Of a DNA stretch of 64,000 nucleotides, positions 10,070-23,855 are shown piece after piece (the first letter of the stretch is position 1; the number at the start of each line of letters is the position of its first letter). A program made the position numbers and the translations under genes. The notes under the pieces are model-generated. The model ran no database searches and had not been told where the DNA came from. It saw only the letters and a list, made by a program, of their open reading frames with translations. Source of the DNA: Plecoglossus altivelis. Lineage: Eukaryota; Chordata; Actinopteri; Osmeriformes; Plecoglossidae. The DNA lies in the NCBI GenBank assembly GCA_036571765.1, contig BROE01000007.1:4696887-4760886 (forward strand). The letters run 5' to 3'.

Positions 10070-11135
10070 CGGATTTCATGACAATTTTATTTGGGTACAA
10101 ATACAAAACAATGTACAAAATAAAGCATAGAAAAAGGTGTTTATAATTATGAAAACAATGTCAAAGACAAACATTTTGGTAATGCATCATAAAAGAAAAG
10201 GCAGCAGAACAATGTCAATCATTAAAAATACAATCTACAGTGAATGCATTTTGCAGTGCTGTTATGTCCGGCACTGCTAGCTCAAGACATGGACATAGGA
10301 ACCATGTCTGGGTTACAGAAGGCAGAAACCTTCACAGGTTCCGAAGCAAAATGTATCAACCTCCAGCTGAATACGGAAGTGCACGAAAAGAAATCACCAA
10401 CACGAAGGAACCATTTCCTCATTTTGGGATTTTGATATTGAACCCCATTCAAATCAAATACAATGGGATGGTACTACGAATGTCAGTATGTGTTTTCATC
10501 ACATCGAATGTGCAATGACATATATTCCCTGTGCTTCCCTCAGTCAGTCCTGTTCAGGTAAGGCTGGGTCTAATATAGCTTAGATGAACCCCTGTCTTGT
10601 TAGTTCAACTTATCCACACAACACAATGGAGTCTGACAGGGTTGTCATTTCCCATGAATCCGCTCAGTAGCTTGACATAACATTGACACATAGTACTTTG
10701 AGTAAAGCACTGACAGTCGTCCCCAAAGTAATCTAGATCTTTAATCAACTACAGGTCCTGCAGGTCAGTCTTAGAAACATGGGGCGGGGGGGGGGGGGGG
10801 GTCAACTACAGGGTGTACCGACCAGAGAAAAGCATATGTGGACAGTCAAGCAGGCACACGGTCTTTGGGGCCCATGATGAGGTCATGCTGTCATTACGCT
10901 TTCCATTGTTGTGGTGGTCTATCTCTGTGATCTGTCCCAAGGCATGAGGGGAGGGAGAGGAGGTTCCAGTCACTCCCAGTTCTTCCTCTGTCCGTGATGT
11001 AGAACGAGAAGGGCTCATCCTGCACCCCCCCTGCCCGGGAAACGAGCTCGGACGAGGGGAGGAGTCGCCCTATCTCCTCCCAGGCTCGGCTAGCCAGATG
11101 AGTGCTGGTGTAAGGGCTGCTTTCCCCCAGGGCCT
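10070..11135 (-). other. kif19: kif19 3' untranslated region
   Basis: Follows the kif19 TGA at 11136-11138. On the minus strand there is an ATTAAA at 10740-10745 and an AATAAA at 10086-10091. A G run of about 15 bases (C run in the mRNA) lies at 10786-10801. No other coding potential was recognised. The end point is inferred from the distal signal. Confidence 0.55.
10086..10091 (-). terminator. kif19 poly(A) signal AATAAA
   Basis: AATAAA on the minus strand, about 1.05 kb after the kif19 stop. A closer ATTAAA at 10740-10745 may give a shorter transcript. Confidence 0.55.
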
Positions 11136-14100
11136 TCAGTGCCTGCGCGTGCGCTGGCCCCCGGCCCCTGTGGTGGTGATGTAGAGCAGGGGCTGGGGCT
11201 GCCTGAGCTGGGATCCACGCTTAAGGGTGTTTGAGAGAGCCAGTGGGGAGGTCTCTGCAAAAGACAAGCCAAGCGTTAGGCTCCAGCATTGGACTGACAA
11301 GAAGCCACAGCTCCGCTTAGTTTGCGGATGCTTGCCATACCACCAGGCTGACTTAGAGGCAGCTTAAGACAACCGTAATCTGCCATTCATTCGTGTGTTG
11401 TGAGATGGGTGAACTAGCGTCTGACCTGTTTGCTGGGTGTTGTGGGGCAGCCGGACTTTGGTGAGGGAAGGTACCCCCCTGTGCTGAGGGCGGAGCAGGG
11501 GGGCCTGGGGCTGGCCATTGATGTGAAGGTGGGGGTCTGATGTACTGTCCAGAGGGCGGAACCGTTGGGCAGTAGTGGTCTTTGACTGGGGCACCTGGGG
11601 GGATTTGAAATAGTATACGGGTTAACGTTAGCTTGCCCTTAGGAAACTGTAGTTCACAGTGTAAATCCTGACTGATCAAACCTAACACTCACCGCCTGGC
11701 CAGTGACCTCGAACGAGCGGGAACGCCTCTTCCTGCGACGGGCTTCGAAATCCTGCTCCCGGGGGGCAGGGAACTTGGGGGCGGGTTGGGCGCGGTTGCG
11801 TGGACGTGTCCAGGGGCCCTGGGGCGCGGGGCCCTCGCCGGTGCTGCTGGACAGATTGTCATCGGAGGTGGCGTGACGCAGCTCCGGGCTGGGCTGCCGG
11901 CCATGGCGCAGGGCCAGGCCCCTGGGGGGAGCCTCGCTTAGGGACAGACTGCTCTTCTGCTTCTTGGGGTCCAGGGGGGAGGAGGGAGGGGGCAGCCGGA
12001 GAGCGTCTACCTCCAGGGCCTTGGAGCGTCGGCGAGCGGCCTTCACCGCGATGCTTTGGACGCCTTTCAGGATCTGCTGCCTCTCTGTGTAGTCGAATCA
12101 GATTGAATTCAATTCATACCAACACAGCAACCGTTCTTCGTCGGGTATAGTTCCGATCCAAAACACTGGTTTCCACACTACCTAGCCGTCAATCTACAAA
12201 TAAATTACTCCCGTCTTCAGTCCCACCCCCTGTCCTGTATCTTCAGACCGTGGGAGTGGTTAGGGCGGAGTCTCTCACCCTTGCGTGAGAGGGGGACGTC
12301 GGCGCCCGTCTCGCTGCTCTCGGGAGAAGAGTCCAGATGGCTGCTGACGCTATGGCTCAGGTGGCTGTAGCTCAGGGCGCTGTCTGGGGCGGAGGGCTGC
12401 AGCTAGAGCGCACACGACACACAGGGTTATGACCACATCCATAGGGTTATAACCACATCCATAGGGTTATAACCACATCTATAGTGTTATAACCACATCC
12501 ATAGGGTTATAACCACATCCACAGGGTTACAACCACATCCACAGGGTTACAACCACATCAACGGGATTCTAACCACATCCACATGATTCTAACCACATCC
12601 AGAGGGTTATAATTATACACACAGGATTACACTCCACATGTTAGATCATATGAAACCCCAGTTCCGCAGGTTGATGTCCCAGGTGGGCCTCACCTCTCGG
12701 TTGCCCAGGCCGTTGATGTGGATGGGAGGTGGCGTCATCACCACTGACTGCTTCATCTGTCTGGCGTGAGGGCTGCTCTTGAACATGCGGTTGTTGTCCC
12801 TGTGTCATAGAGGAGGATTATTATTCGTTTTTAATTATTATTAGTATATTTAATTATTTTAGTAACCATGTGTGTGTGTGTGTACAGGACTACAGTACAT
12901 TATAAACAAATATAAGTAGGGCGAGTCGAAGAAAATTGAAAGAGAAATACATTTTTACGAATAAAGATTTTAAATGAATCACTTTATTTTATTTTCGAGG
13001 CTCCAAAGTTGGGAACGGATGGCTTAGTGAACGAGGTCCAGATTCTTACCCTTCTGGCTCAGGAAGGATCGGGGGCAGGGTGTGTCGGCGGGCTTTGGCC
13101 CGTCCGCGTCTGGTATCGGAGCCCATGGTTCGAACGCTCTCCTGGTCTGAGTCCAGCTCCGGCAGGTGTTCTCTGCCCCGGCAGGGCAGGGCGATCTTGG
13201 GCAGGGAGCCCTCCTGGAGACAGAAAGTGGAAGCTTTGAACATGTATGGTGGTAGTGGAGTTTATGTGTGTGTGTGTGTCTGTGTGTGTTTTCCTACCTT
13301 GAGGGTACGTCCGGTGACCTTATCTAGGGCCATGGCTCGATCCAGGTGTCTCTCATCCAGCTCCCTTACATACATCTCATACAGCTCCTGGAGGTGAGGT
13401 GGGACCAGGAGGCTGTGGTCTGCAACACACACACACACACACACTTCAGGTCAGATTCCTTTATATGAAAACATAAAGGAAGACAAACACACACCCTCTC
13501 TTCACTGGCTTCAACTGGATGTTCAGCATTCTTTCTCCAAGGTCAGACACCCAACCCCAGGCCCCTCGATATCCACATCACACCCCACCAAAACGACCTC
13601 TAGCGTAAAGTTAGGATAAGGAGCGTTTGTTTACTGTGGGCGGACGCACCGTCGATGAACTGCCTCTGCTGCTGGATGATCTCGTCGCACAGGTGCCTGT
13701 GCTGCTCGAAGCGCTGCACCACGAAGTTCTTCTGGCGGATCACGTTGTCCTTGAGGAGCGCGTGCGACTGCATCTCTGCGTTGCCGATCTCCAGCTCGTG
13801 GACCTTGCAGAGGAGGCCCAGCACCTCCCGCTGCTCCTCGGAGCTGACCCGGCGAGGCAGCAGCTCCTCCAGCCGCTGGGCACGCTCCCGCAGCTCCTGG
13901 AAGCGGCGCTCCAGCGACGCCTGGCGGAAACAAGAAGGAGGAACGGCGGGTGAAGCGTGGTGGTTTGTGTCGTTCCACTGTCGAAGGCTTTGCTGTGCTT
14001 TTTTATAATCATCAATTAATGAAGGTTATCAAATAAATGATCTACTTATAACTGATTACTTTTCTGTTCATCGCACATGTTCAATTATCAATAGCCTTGG

Positions 14101-17100
14101 TGCACAAAGAAGAATAAATACAACATATACTGGTCCTGTTTGATGAGGAAATCCCACAGAAGAACCATATATGCTCCACCTTCATCCCATCACGGCGCTA
14201 CAGAACGTGTATGCTTGTGTTACTGCCTGGCGTCCTCTAGAGGCCAAAGCATGAGGTGCAGCTGCACGCACCTTCTGCTTGTGGATCTTCTTCTGCTCTG
14301 CCATGAGGGTGACCAGGTTCTCCCTGGCCACGGCCACCTGCTGGGTCTCGCTGCTGTCAGGGGGAGACTCCGGGGAGTCGGACTCCTTCTCACTCTCGTC
14401 CTTGTTGAGGCTCTCCTTCCTCCGTTCAGCTCGCCACTTCCTCCTGCGACGGCTTCGCTCCTGCTCCCAGCTATGGAGGTGACACAACCAGAGGGGATGA
14501 TGATCATTTTCTTCCTGATCGTTTGCTTTATTAACACGGCGCACGTGCGCTTTGAGGGAAACCAACTCGATCGTGTGAGAAGAATATGACCTGACACAAG
14601 GCCTTGTTAGACAGGAAATAAATGAATGGAATAAGCTGCCTTCTATTAAGTCATAAGTCATAGCGAGGTATCGCGGCTCGGAAATATTTTGGTCCAGAGC
14701 CATCAGTATGCAGGCTAATCAGGGTAATCACAGCTTGCTCTTGGGACACTGACTCAGTGATGGTGAGCAGGTGTTTGGATGTGTCCATCTGGATCTCCAT
14801 GTTGCTGTTGTCCAGCTCCATCAGGCTCTTCCTGATCTCCATCTGCTGGCGGAAGGCGTCCAGGAGCTGCTCCCTCAACTGGTCCATCTCAGCCCGGCTC
14901 TGCTGGCTGGAGTGAGCCTGCACCTCCGCTATGGTGAGGAGAGGAGAGAAGGAGAGGGGAGGAGAGGGGAAAGAGGAGGCGAGAAGAGGGGAGGCAAGAG
15001 GAGGGTAGAGGAGGGGAGAGGAGAGGAGAGGGGAGAGGAGGGGAGAGGAGAGGGGAGACGAGGGGAGAGGTGAGGGGAGAGGAGGGGTGAGATAAGAAGA
15101 GGACAGTCAAACACAAACATCAACATGTCTTTCTGCTACATCAGCTGTCATTGCTGATAGGGTACTTGATTTCCAAGGATTTGGACAGTAAGGCTAAGGT
15201 GTACACAAGGAACAAGACCCTATATTGGAGTAACAGGAGAGGAGGGTAGTGGGCCAGCCTGGGGCGTTACCCTGGACGTGACGGATGTCCGTGCGGTCAG
15301 AGTTCAGCTGGCGGCCGGCCTGGTCAGCGATCTTCTTCTTCAGGCGCTGGATCTCACTGCGCAGGTCGGAGATGATGCTCGTGTACTGAGCGATGTGATA
15401 GGACACGTTGAGCAGGTTCCTCTTGACCTGTGATGTGGACCACACGGCAAGCTAGCTTAGTGACCAGAGGAACGGCGGAAGAAGGGGGGTGTGGGGCGAG
15501 GTGACGAGTGTGGATGTTTGCGATGCAGCGCTAAGCTCACCCGTGTTCGGATGCTTTTGGCACGGTCGGCGTAGGACAGGGTGTTCCGAGACTCCTCGAA
15601 GGCCAGGGAGGCGGGGCTGATGTGAGCGATCATCACCGTGCGGCTGTTCCCTCCCAGCGAGTCCTGCCAATCACAGCCAGTCAGGCCAATAAGCAGTGCG
15701 TTGGCACGGCCGCTACGGAAGCATTTGGCGCGAGCATGTCCGAGGCGCGGTCGCTAGGCGACGGCGGGAGCTCACCTTCAGCAGGCGTGTCAGCTTGCTG
15801 TCCCGGTAGTTGACGTACTTGTTGCCGTGTTTCTCGCTCAAGGCGTTGATGCAGTTACCCAAAGCCAGGAGGGAGCGGTTGATGTGAGCCCCTTCTTTTA
15901 GCCTCTGACCCCTATTTTGAGTCTGAGAAAGAAAGACAGAAAGAAAGAGCTCTCTGGTCTTTGTAGTCAAAAGAAACAAACAGGATGTACATATACCACC
16001 AGAAGAGGGCACTACATCTTTATGTTTCCATCCCTGTCCTCATGCCTGCTGTTGCACACCACCACCGCCTTCCACAGGCTCCCTCCCCAGGAGAAGCCCA
16101 CATTTCACACAGCACGCCGACCCAGACAGCCCACAGCCCTGTCCTGCAAAGCCGCAGACATCGGCCCCTCAGCAGGGCTGATGAAACGCTCTTTGTTCCG
16201 CTAAGCTTAAAGGACACATACTGGAGGTCCGCGGAGACCATATATCCAACGTAACCGGTTAACCTTTCAGTCTCCATGGTAAATAAGTGCTTTCTCCCTC
16301 TAGACGCGATTGAATGTTTTTTTTTCTTCTCATGTTGTAAGGATTGTAGGGGAAGGGAGGGATCTGACAACCTTAATAAAGATGGTAACGCCAAACATTC
16401 ATCATGAGTGGCATCTCAATGTGGATAACGAGGCCGGCCTTCATAATGTTTTAAGGACCAGGGGGGAGCAACAAATTGGACCAGCTAATTGTTCTTTTGA
16501 TGACATTCCGTTGCCCACAAAAGAGAAATGAACAAAGTAGCCTTTATATCCAAGTCTTTACACTGAACGCACCAACACGTTGATTCCCCATTGTCGACCG
16601 TTTTGGAATGACTCCAAAGTGTTGTGTTCCACAGTCCTATAAGTGTTCTATAAAACTATTGGAGTACCTAGTTACAGCAGGGCAACCATTTTGTAATCCC
16701 GACATAGAGAAGCTAATATCAAGTATCATGAGTTGCATAAGCCCTACAGAAAGCAATAGACACATTATCCCTCTTCAGCCTGTTGTACTGCATGGAGACT
16801 TGCTGTACTGGAGGGGCCTCTATGAACACCTGCCTGGTGTTATATGAAAACAACAGGAGGGTGTGTATGTGTGTGTGTGTGGGGGGGGGGGGGGGGTGGG
16901 TTGACACCAGAACATATTGCAGAGGAGAGAGCAAGTGGGCCGTCTCTGTCTCTCTCTCTCTCTTAGTCTTTCTCTCACACGCACACCTGATCTATGTGGT
17001 GCTGTAACCCTGACCTGAGCCCATGCTCGAAGCTGCACTCTGCTCTCTGTGAGTAAGACAGAAAGACCTCTAACGGAATATGTGCACACGCAAGGAGAGA

Positions 17101-20100
17101 GAACACGTTCGCCAAACACACACAGCCCTCCAGTCCTCCCACACATGAATCCACCGACCCTTTCAAATACCCGTCGGCCCACAGGGCCCTGGTTCCCCCC
17201 GCCAGCCGTACCTGCGAGGCTCGCTCGGACCCGGCCAGGTCGATCATGAAGAGGCGAGCGAAGCGGACTTCCTGCAGCACGTCTCGAGAGCGGCTCTGCT
17301 GCCTCACGGCCACCTGCAGCACGGCGTGGGAGCGGGACGACGTCTGATTGGCCGCCGTGGGCTCCTGGGTGCGCTGCTTGTTCCCTTTCATCAGCAGTTC
17401 CATGATCTGTCGCATACACACACGCGCGCACGCACGTATATAATCATAATGAGCTAGCTGAGGAAACGGTTCCATTTTTAGTTTGGATTTACCGACGGCC
17501 CTGCTCACCTCGCGTGCATTGATGGTGGAAACCTCGGTGATGCCTGCCACCTGGATCTCCCCCTTGGAGTCCTCTCTGAGGTCCAGGAAGCCCGAAGACG
17601 GGTTGAGAAGATCCCGGATCATCTCGTTGTAGATCTAGAGGAACAGGAAAGCAACGCAGGGGAGACGTCAACACCGCAATCCGTAATCCTTAAACCCAAG
17701 ATACTCCCCACGCTGTCAGTGTTTGGTGAGAGCTAAACGTGGTTCCACGTCTTTTTTTTGAAGGTTGTTTATTTGAGAACGCGTTTATTCCGCCGAGCAA
17801 GGTAAACAAACTGGTTCAAGGCCTCCAGGGTGGAGCGTAAAGTCGAGCCGCCTGTCCCAGAGGTTCTTATTTAAGCAGCTCCGTCACGTCCTGTGAGAGC
17901 CCTGTTAGCAGAAAGGCTGGCTCCTTCAGGATGAGCTCATCTGGGGTAGACTGGGACTTCCTTGGTGGGACGTCAACCTCCCTGCCCACATCAAAGTGTC
18001 AGGTTGGAAGGTGACATCCCAAACTTGCCAGCAGGAAACTGAGAGACAGGGGACAGGTGGATGGGACTGACGTTGTGTCCTCTGTTCTAAGGAAGGAGCG
18101 CTCGGAATTCATTTCCTGGAATGACCCTGCTCGCTACCTGTGTTAACCCAGGCCCCGCCTTTACAGGTGGGATATTTCAGATGGAAAATAGGGCATTTGA
18201 TCGGCGTGTTATTTCCACCTCTTTATGAAAGGGAAAAAAATGCTATCCTCTGGTGAAGGGGATAGTATCAGGGAAGCATAACAGATGGGAGAAAATGTCT
18301 GTCTATAGAAGACATTTGACGTCGCTTTTTATTGTCCAACAGCACAATACATACGCAGGGGGCAGCGACACGTGGTGTAATGATAGGTTTGAGTGGATGT
18401 GTATGGATGTGTGTGTGACAGAGGAACAGAATGAGTGAGAAAGCCACACAACAGAGCATCTGGCGTGAGCAGGAGTGGATGTGTGTGCACGGCTGGGCAG
18501 GGCCGTAAAACACCTCACCTCTTTGTGGAGGCAGTTCAGTGGCAACAAATCGCTCCCTAGAAACAGCAAACACACACGTCACAGACGCAGCTCCAAGGTA
18601 AGTCAAGCTAGGGCCACCTAGCCAGACCAGAGTAGGACCACAGACCAGGCTAGCACCACAGACCAGGCTAGGACCACAGACCAGGCTAGGACCACACACT
18701 AGGCTAGGACCACAGACCAGGCTAGGGCCACAGACGAGGCCAGCACCACAGACCAAAGTCGGACCAAAGACCAGGCTAACACCAAAGACTAGGTTTGCAC
18801 CACAGACCAGTCTAGCACCACAGACTAGACACAGACATGGGCAACCCTAGAGCCTATCTTACAACTCAATAAGAGACTCTTCCATTAGATCTGATGATCT
18901 ATATATCTCTACCAAACAGCTCAAACCGTGCAGTAAACTGGTGGTGGCAAACCATGCCAAAATGCACATCAAACCAAACACCAGGGGTTTAACAGTAGCT
19001 TCCCTGCATGCCACTTCTCTGTCTGACGCCACACTCCCCCTCGGTCTTCAGAACAACATTATTGGCGATTGTTCCGAAACAAAAATGCGTTCGCCGCACA
19101 TCTCTCCCACATCCGACGATGAATAGAGGAGTGCTCTTTTCATACTCTGTTCTTCACTCTAAAATCTGGCATGGCTTTCACTCCCTCTCTGCCTGCCTCT
19201 CTCTCTCTCTCTCTCTGTCCTCCCTCATGCAGTCGGACTGAACGAGTTGAAATGATGCCGTGTGACTCACTCGTCTTTGTGGTCTGCTGTTACATCCCAA
19301 CACCGCACAAGTTTTCTAAAGGAAGGCTATTGTCGTTATTCTATTCGTGCATGTCAAGATGGCCCCCGCTGACTGGCTCGGTCTGGTTCTTCTTATAAGA
19401 TACCGGAGGAGAGATGACTAAAACATCGTGGAAACTTGAACATGTCCAAGGTGCTGTTAGAGGAAAATTATCTATTTGAACATGAGTCTACCTCCTACCC
19501 CCTTGAATCCCTCTTTTTGTTACATTAGACAACAGGTTCAATCGAATCCAAAAGCAATACAGCAAACGCATTTCCAAGTCTACCTTAACGCCATTAGCAC
19601 TGTTTAGTTTCGTCCTCGGCTTTTAATTCTATTAAAAGGATTTGGCAATCCGAGGTGATGTGTTCATCAACACGGTGGCTGTTTGTTAATGAAGACAGCC
19701 ATGGCCAAAGTCAATATTGTACCAGTCCACACAGACTCCGGTCTGGGTTTGCTATGACTCCCAAAACAATCAATGATCCAATCACACGCTCGCTGAGATA
19801 CTCTCTCAGACAACCAAACACTAACTGGACTCAACCAGCGAGAGTTCATTAGCAGTTAAGCAGTCAACATAGCATGCTACTGGCTACTGGTTAGCAACAG
19901 TTTTATCTGTGATGTATCTTCTTATCGACAGTAACACTGTTATCAGATAAAAAGGGCTTGTGGATCTGGGTTGTGGCTCTTTATGGACAATTAGTAACAC
20001 GTGAGATCACCAGTTCTGATCTTCCCCTCTGATGGACGTGTCTAGGGAGTGTGTGTGTGGGTGTGTGTCAGTGTGTGAGAGGGAGGGGCAGGCATCACAA

Positions 20101-23100
20101 GTTTTTATTGGTGTTCTCTTTTTTTATTGTTTTTGTTTTGTTTGTTGTCGTTGTATTTCCACGAAAGCGCGCTCACCTCCAGGTAGGACATGGAGACGCT
20201 GTACTGCATGTCATCGCTGGTCTCCTCAATGGCACGGAACAGGTCGTTCAGAGTACGAACGTAGATCCCAGGTTCCTTGTCTGTCCCCAACATTGTGTAC
20301 GTCTTCCCACAACCTACGTAGAGACGCACACACGCATGCCACCAGTGAGTCAACAGCTATCACAACTAGTCAGGCTTGAGTTTTTGAGAAGCGTGGCTCT
20401 CAGGTCTAGGTTAGATACCTTATGTCTGGGACAGTTTTACAGACAAACACACACACACACACACACACAAAGAGGACTGGAATCCCTGAGTTTGCCTCTA
20501 TATGAGCAGACATGGAGAGTGAGGAGTCTTACGACTTCTGTGCAACCAACAAAGGAAGGTAGGAGGGAGGGAGGAAGAGTAGGAGGGGTGGAGGGAGGAT
20601 GTAAGGGAGGGAGGAGGAGGATGGCGTGAGCGAGAGAGGGCAGGACAGAGTTATGGCACAGCGGGAGGAAGAGATTACAGTCGGGGACAGGCCTCGTCTG
20701 CTGTTGTCGTCACCCATGACAACACCTTCCTCTCTCACCTCCCCATTAAAGAACCAGGAGGGCTCCTTGACATCACCTTCCTGTCGCGCAGAGGAAATCC
20801 ACACACACCGGGCCAATTAGTCTCCCCAACGGCAGGCTTTATCAAACAGTGGGAGATGATATGGATTGTGACTGGAATCCTTCTCCAGTTATTAGGACAA
20901 CAGGAAGTGAGCTGGCTAGCCTTGAAGTCAGGGCAAGGGAAGTAACGGTATTAATTAGGGTGAAATGAGCCCGCGAGGACGTTCTGGCTGGGGGACAGCA
21001 GAGGCTGGGGTGGAGCCTCAGAGAAGCAGGGCTGGAGATAACAGAACGCCCAAGACGCTCAGCCGCCCTCCATTTATTCCGTTTCCAGATCAGCGATCGG
21101 ACAGCAGGAGAATCAGCCATGAAATCGAAGGCAGACGTTCGCAGTATGTGATAGTGGGTGGGATGTATCACACACACACGCAACACACGCACACGATACA
21201 CACACACACACACAACACACACCTGTGGGCCCGTAAGCGAAGACGGTGGCATTGTAGCCTGAGATGAGGCCCTCGATCAGGCCCTTGGTGGTGGACCGAT
21301 ACACTTCTTCCTACGCGGGAACACAGGAGAACGCCGTCAGCTAACATCTCAGTCAGGCTAGCGACGTGCCGAGAATCTGGCGCACCCCGGACCTCTCACC
21401 TGATTGGCTGAGAAGTCGAACGCCACATCGAACATGTAGGTCTTCTCCCTGGAGCGATTGGCACGCAGGATATCGTCAGGGTCCTCCATAGGGTCCATGA
21501 GGACCACCATCTAAAAGAGAGAGAGAGGAAGAGGGAGAGGGGGAGAGAGGGAAGGAGGGAGGGAGAGAGGGAGAGAAAGAAAGAGTTGAACGACTGGACA
21601 CAACATAAAACCATCTTCACACAAAAGTGCACACATCTCTCACGGGTGGAGACCATTTTCAGCAGCTGTAACGAGGGCAAGCTGGGATGATATAAGGGGA
21701 TGACAGTTCCTTTTTGTCCCCTCTCCTCACGGGGATGAGTACAAAAGGACCTGACGTCGGCGAGAGTGTCACCGGTGCCTCGACAGCACTCCCCCCATGG
21801 ACACAGAGAGATTGATGGAGGCCATTGTGTCCCCCCCATGTCATTTACAGGGAGAGAGAGGCCAGAGCCATCATCCACAATCATCCCTGACTAACAACCC
21901 CACTTAAGGCCATTCAAACCCAGGCTTACTTTCAGCGTCGGGCTGCAGAGGCTGTACAAAGGGGAACAGCACGTTGCCGGGCAGTAATAACCATAATAAT
22001 GATGACAACTCATTCAATTACACCAGGGGGAGGAGGGAGAAAGGGCGAGGCGGAGATATTTATTCACCTCGCTAAGTGCTGGTCGGTGGGGACCCAGTTC
22101 CCTGCCCTCCTCCGCTGATGAGGAAACTTTGCCCGCCCAGCAGGACACTAATGAACTCAACGCTTGGGACCACGAGCGTAGCTCCTGAATATTCACCGGG
22201 GGTGGGGGGGGAAAGCAGGGTTGAAGCGCGGCGTCGCGTTCACCGGTGAGGGGGGAGCAGCGTACGAGTCCTCGAGACACGTGGACTCTGGTTTTCATGA
22301 CAACCCCCTGCCCCTCCTTCCCCTTCCTCCCATCCCCTTCCACAGCCAGGCCGCTCACTTTGAAGCCCCTCGATTGAAATTCAAGAGGAGAGATCTGACT
22401 TTTAAACACATACTAATTACAGAGGGGGGGGGGTGTTGAGGGGACAAAATACTCAGACTGAGCCACAATCAGCACACATCGGAGAAGGGAGGAGAGAGGG
22501 AAAAGACAGGAAATGAGAGAGGGGCAGATCTTCAAAACGATATGTATTCGAGGGGAGTGCAAGGAAATGACCACAAGCTCGGCGGCTTTTGCCTTAGTAA
22601 GTTCTATACATGTGACCAGTGAACCACATGGGTGCAGCTGCAATACTGCTTAGCCTGGTCTCTGTCCTCTCTGCTGTCCAACTCTTCTTTTCTCATCGCC
22701 ATGGGGGTGAAGGTAAGGAGGTGGAACAGGGGAGCAGAAGAAGGGTTGTGTTGGAGAGGTTAGGAGAACAGTCAAGGGTCTGGCCAGGATGTCTAACATA
22801 TCAGGTAGAGCCAGAGCCAGGGCCAGGGCCAGGGCCAGAGCCAGAGCCAGGGCCAGGGCCAGGGCCAGAGACAGAGCCAGAGTCAGAGTCAGAGACAGAG
22901 CCTGGGCCAGGGCCAGGGCCAGGGGTAGAGACAGGGCCAGGGCCAGGGCCAGGGCCAGGGCCAGGGCCAGGGCCAGGGCCAGGGCTAGGGCGCGGGCCAG
23001 GGCCAGGCCCAGATACAGGGTGTCCTGGGTATGTGATCAGTATCTCTCTCTCTCTCTGCTCTGTGGCTCCTACTACACCAAACAACCTGCATGTGTGCTG

Positions 23101-23822
23101 AGGCAGAAATGGGTATTTCCTGTGTTTTTACATTAATCACTAACCAATTTAACTAGTCACTGGATACTGGTCAGTATGTTTCTCATGTTAGCTTGCTATT
23201 AAAAGGAAGTAGATTGTGTTTATGTGTCAAGGTTAATAAAGTTTTGGGGTCAGGAGAAAGAGAGCTCCAACTATGATCTCTAGTTGGAGAGCGGCGATGA
23301 GATGGGAGCTGTGAATCTCTTTCTCTGTGACTGTTGTAACGTCATTACTGCCTGACTGTCACCATCTATGTTTACATTGTTGTGCCCTATAAAAGATGGT
23401 CCTCCGACCTTCAGAGGGGAGAGACATGATCGAGACCTAAACCTGCTGTTGTCATCATTTATTGTCTGGTGTCTGACTTTCTCTCCCAATCTGCATATTG
23501 AAATCCAGAACTCAACAGAATTTAGTCACTCCGTTTATGAAGAGATGGCAAAACACTTTCTTCAGCAGTGTGTGCGTGTGTGCGTGTGTGTACATGTGTA
23601 CGTGTGTGTGTGTGCGTGCGTGTGTGTGTATACGTGCGTGCGTGTTTTCAGATAGGGCTTTTACACAGACAAGCATGAAGAGGCTTTGATTTAGATTCCA
23701 AATAGCTTGGGTGGGATAAATATAAGGATTAACCATTGGTAAATGTTAATCCAAATCCGTATAGACTTACTTCCCTTGCATTACCTTAATATCTTATACT
23801 TCATATTATATATGTGAAGTTA

Positions 23823-23855
<33 letters not shown>

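Noticed and set aside
13627..13953. Plus-strand open frame of 108 residues
   Set aside because: It is the antisense shadow of kif19 exon 13, which is supported by protein similarity and splice phase.
22789..23136. Plus- and minus-strand open frames with Arg-Ala or Gly-Pro repeats
   Set aside because: They are translations of the hexamer array in all open frames, with no start context, domain or splice support.
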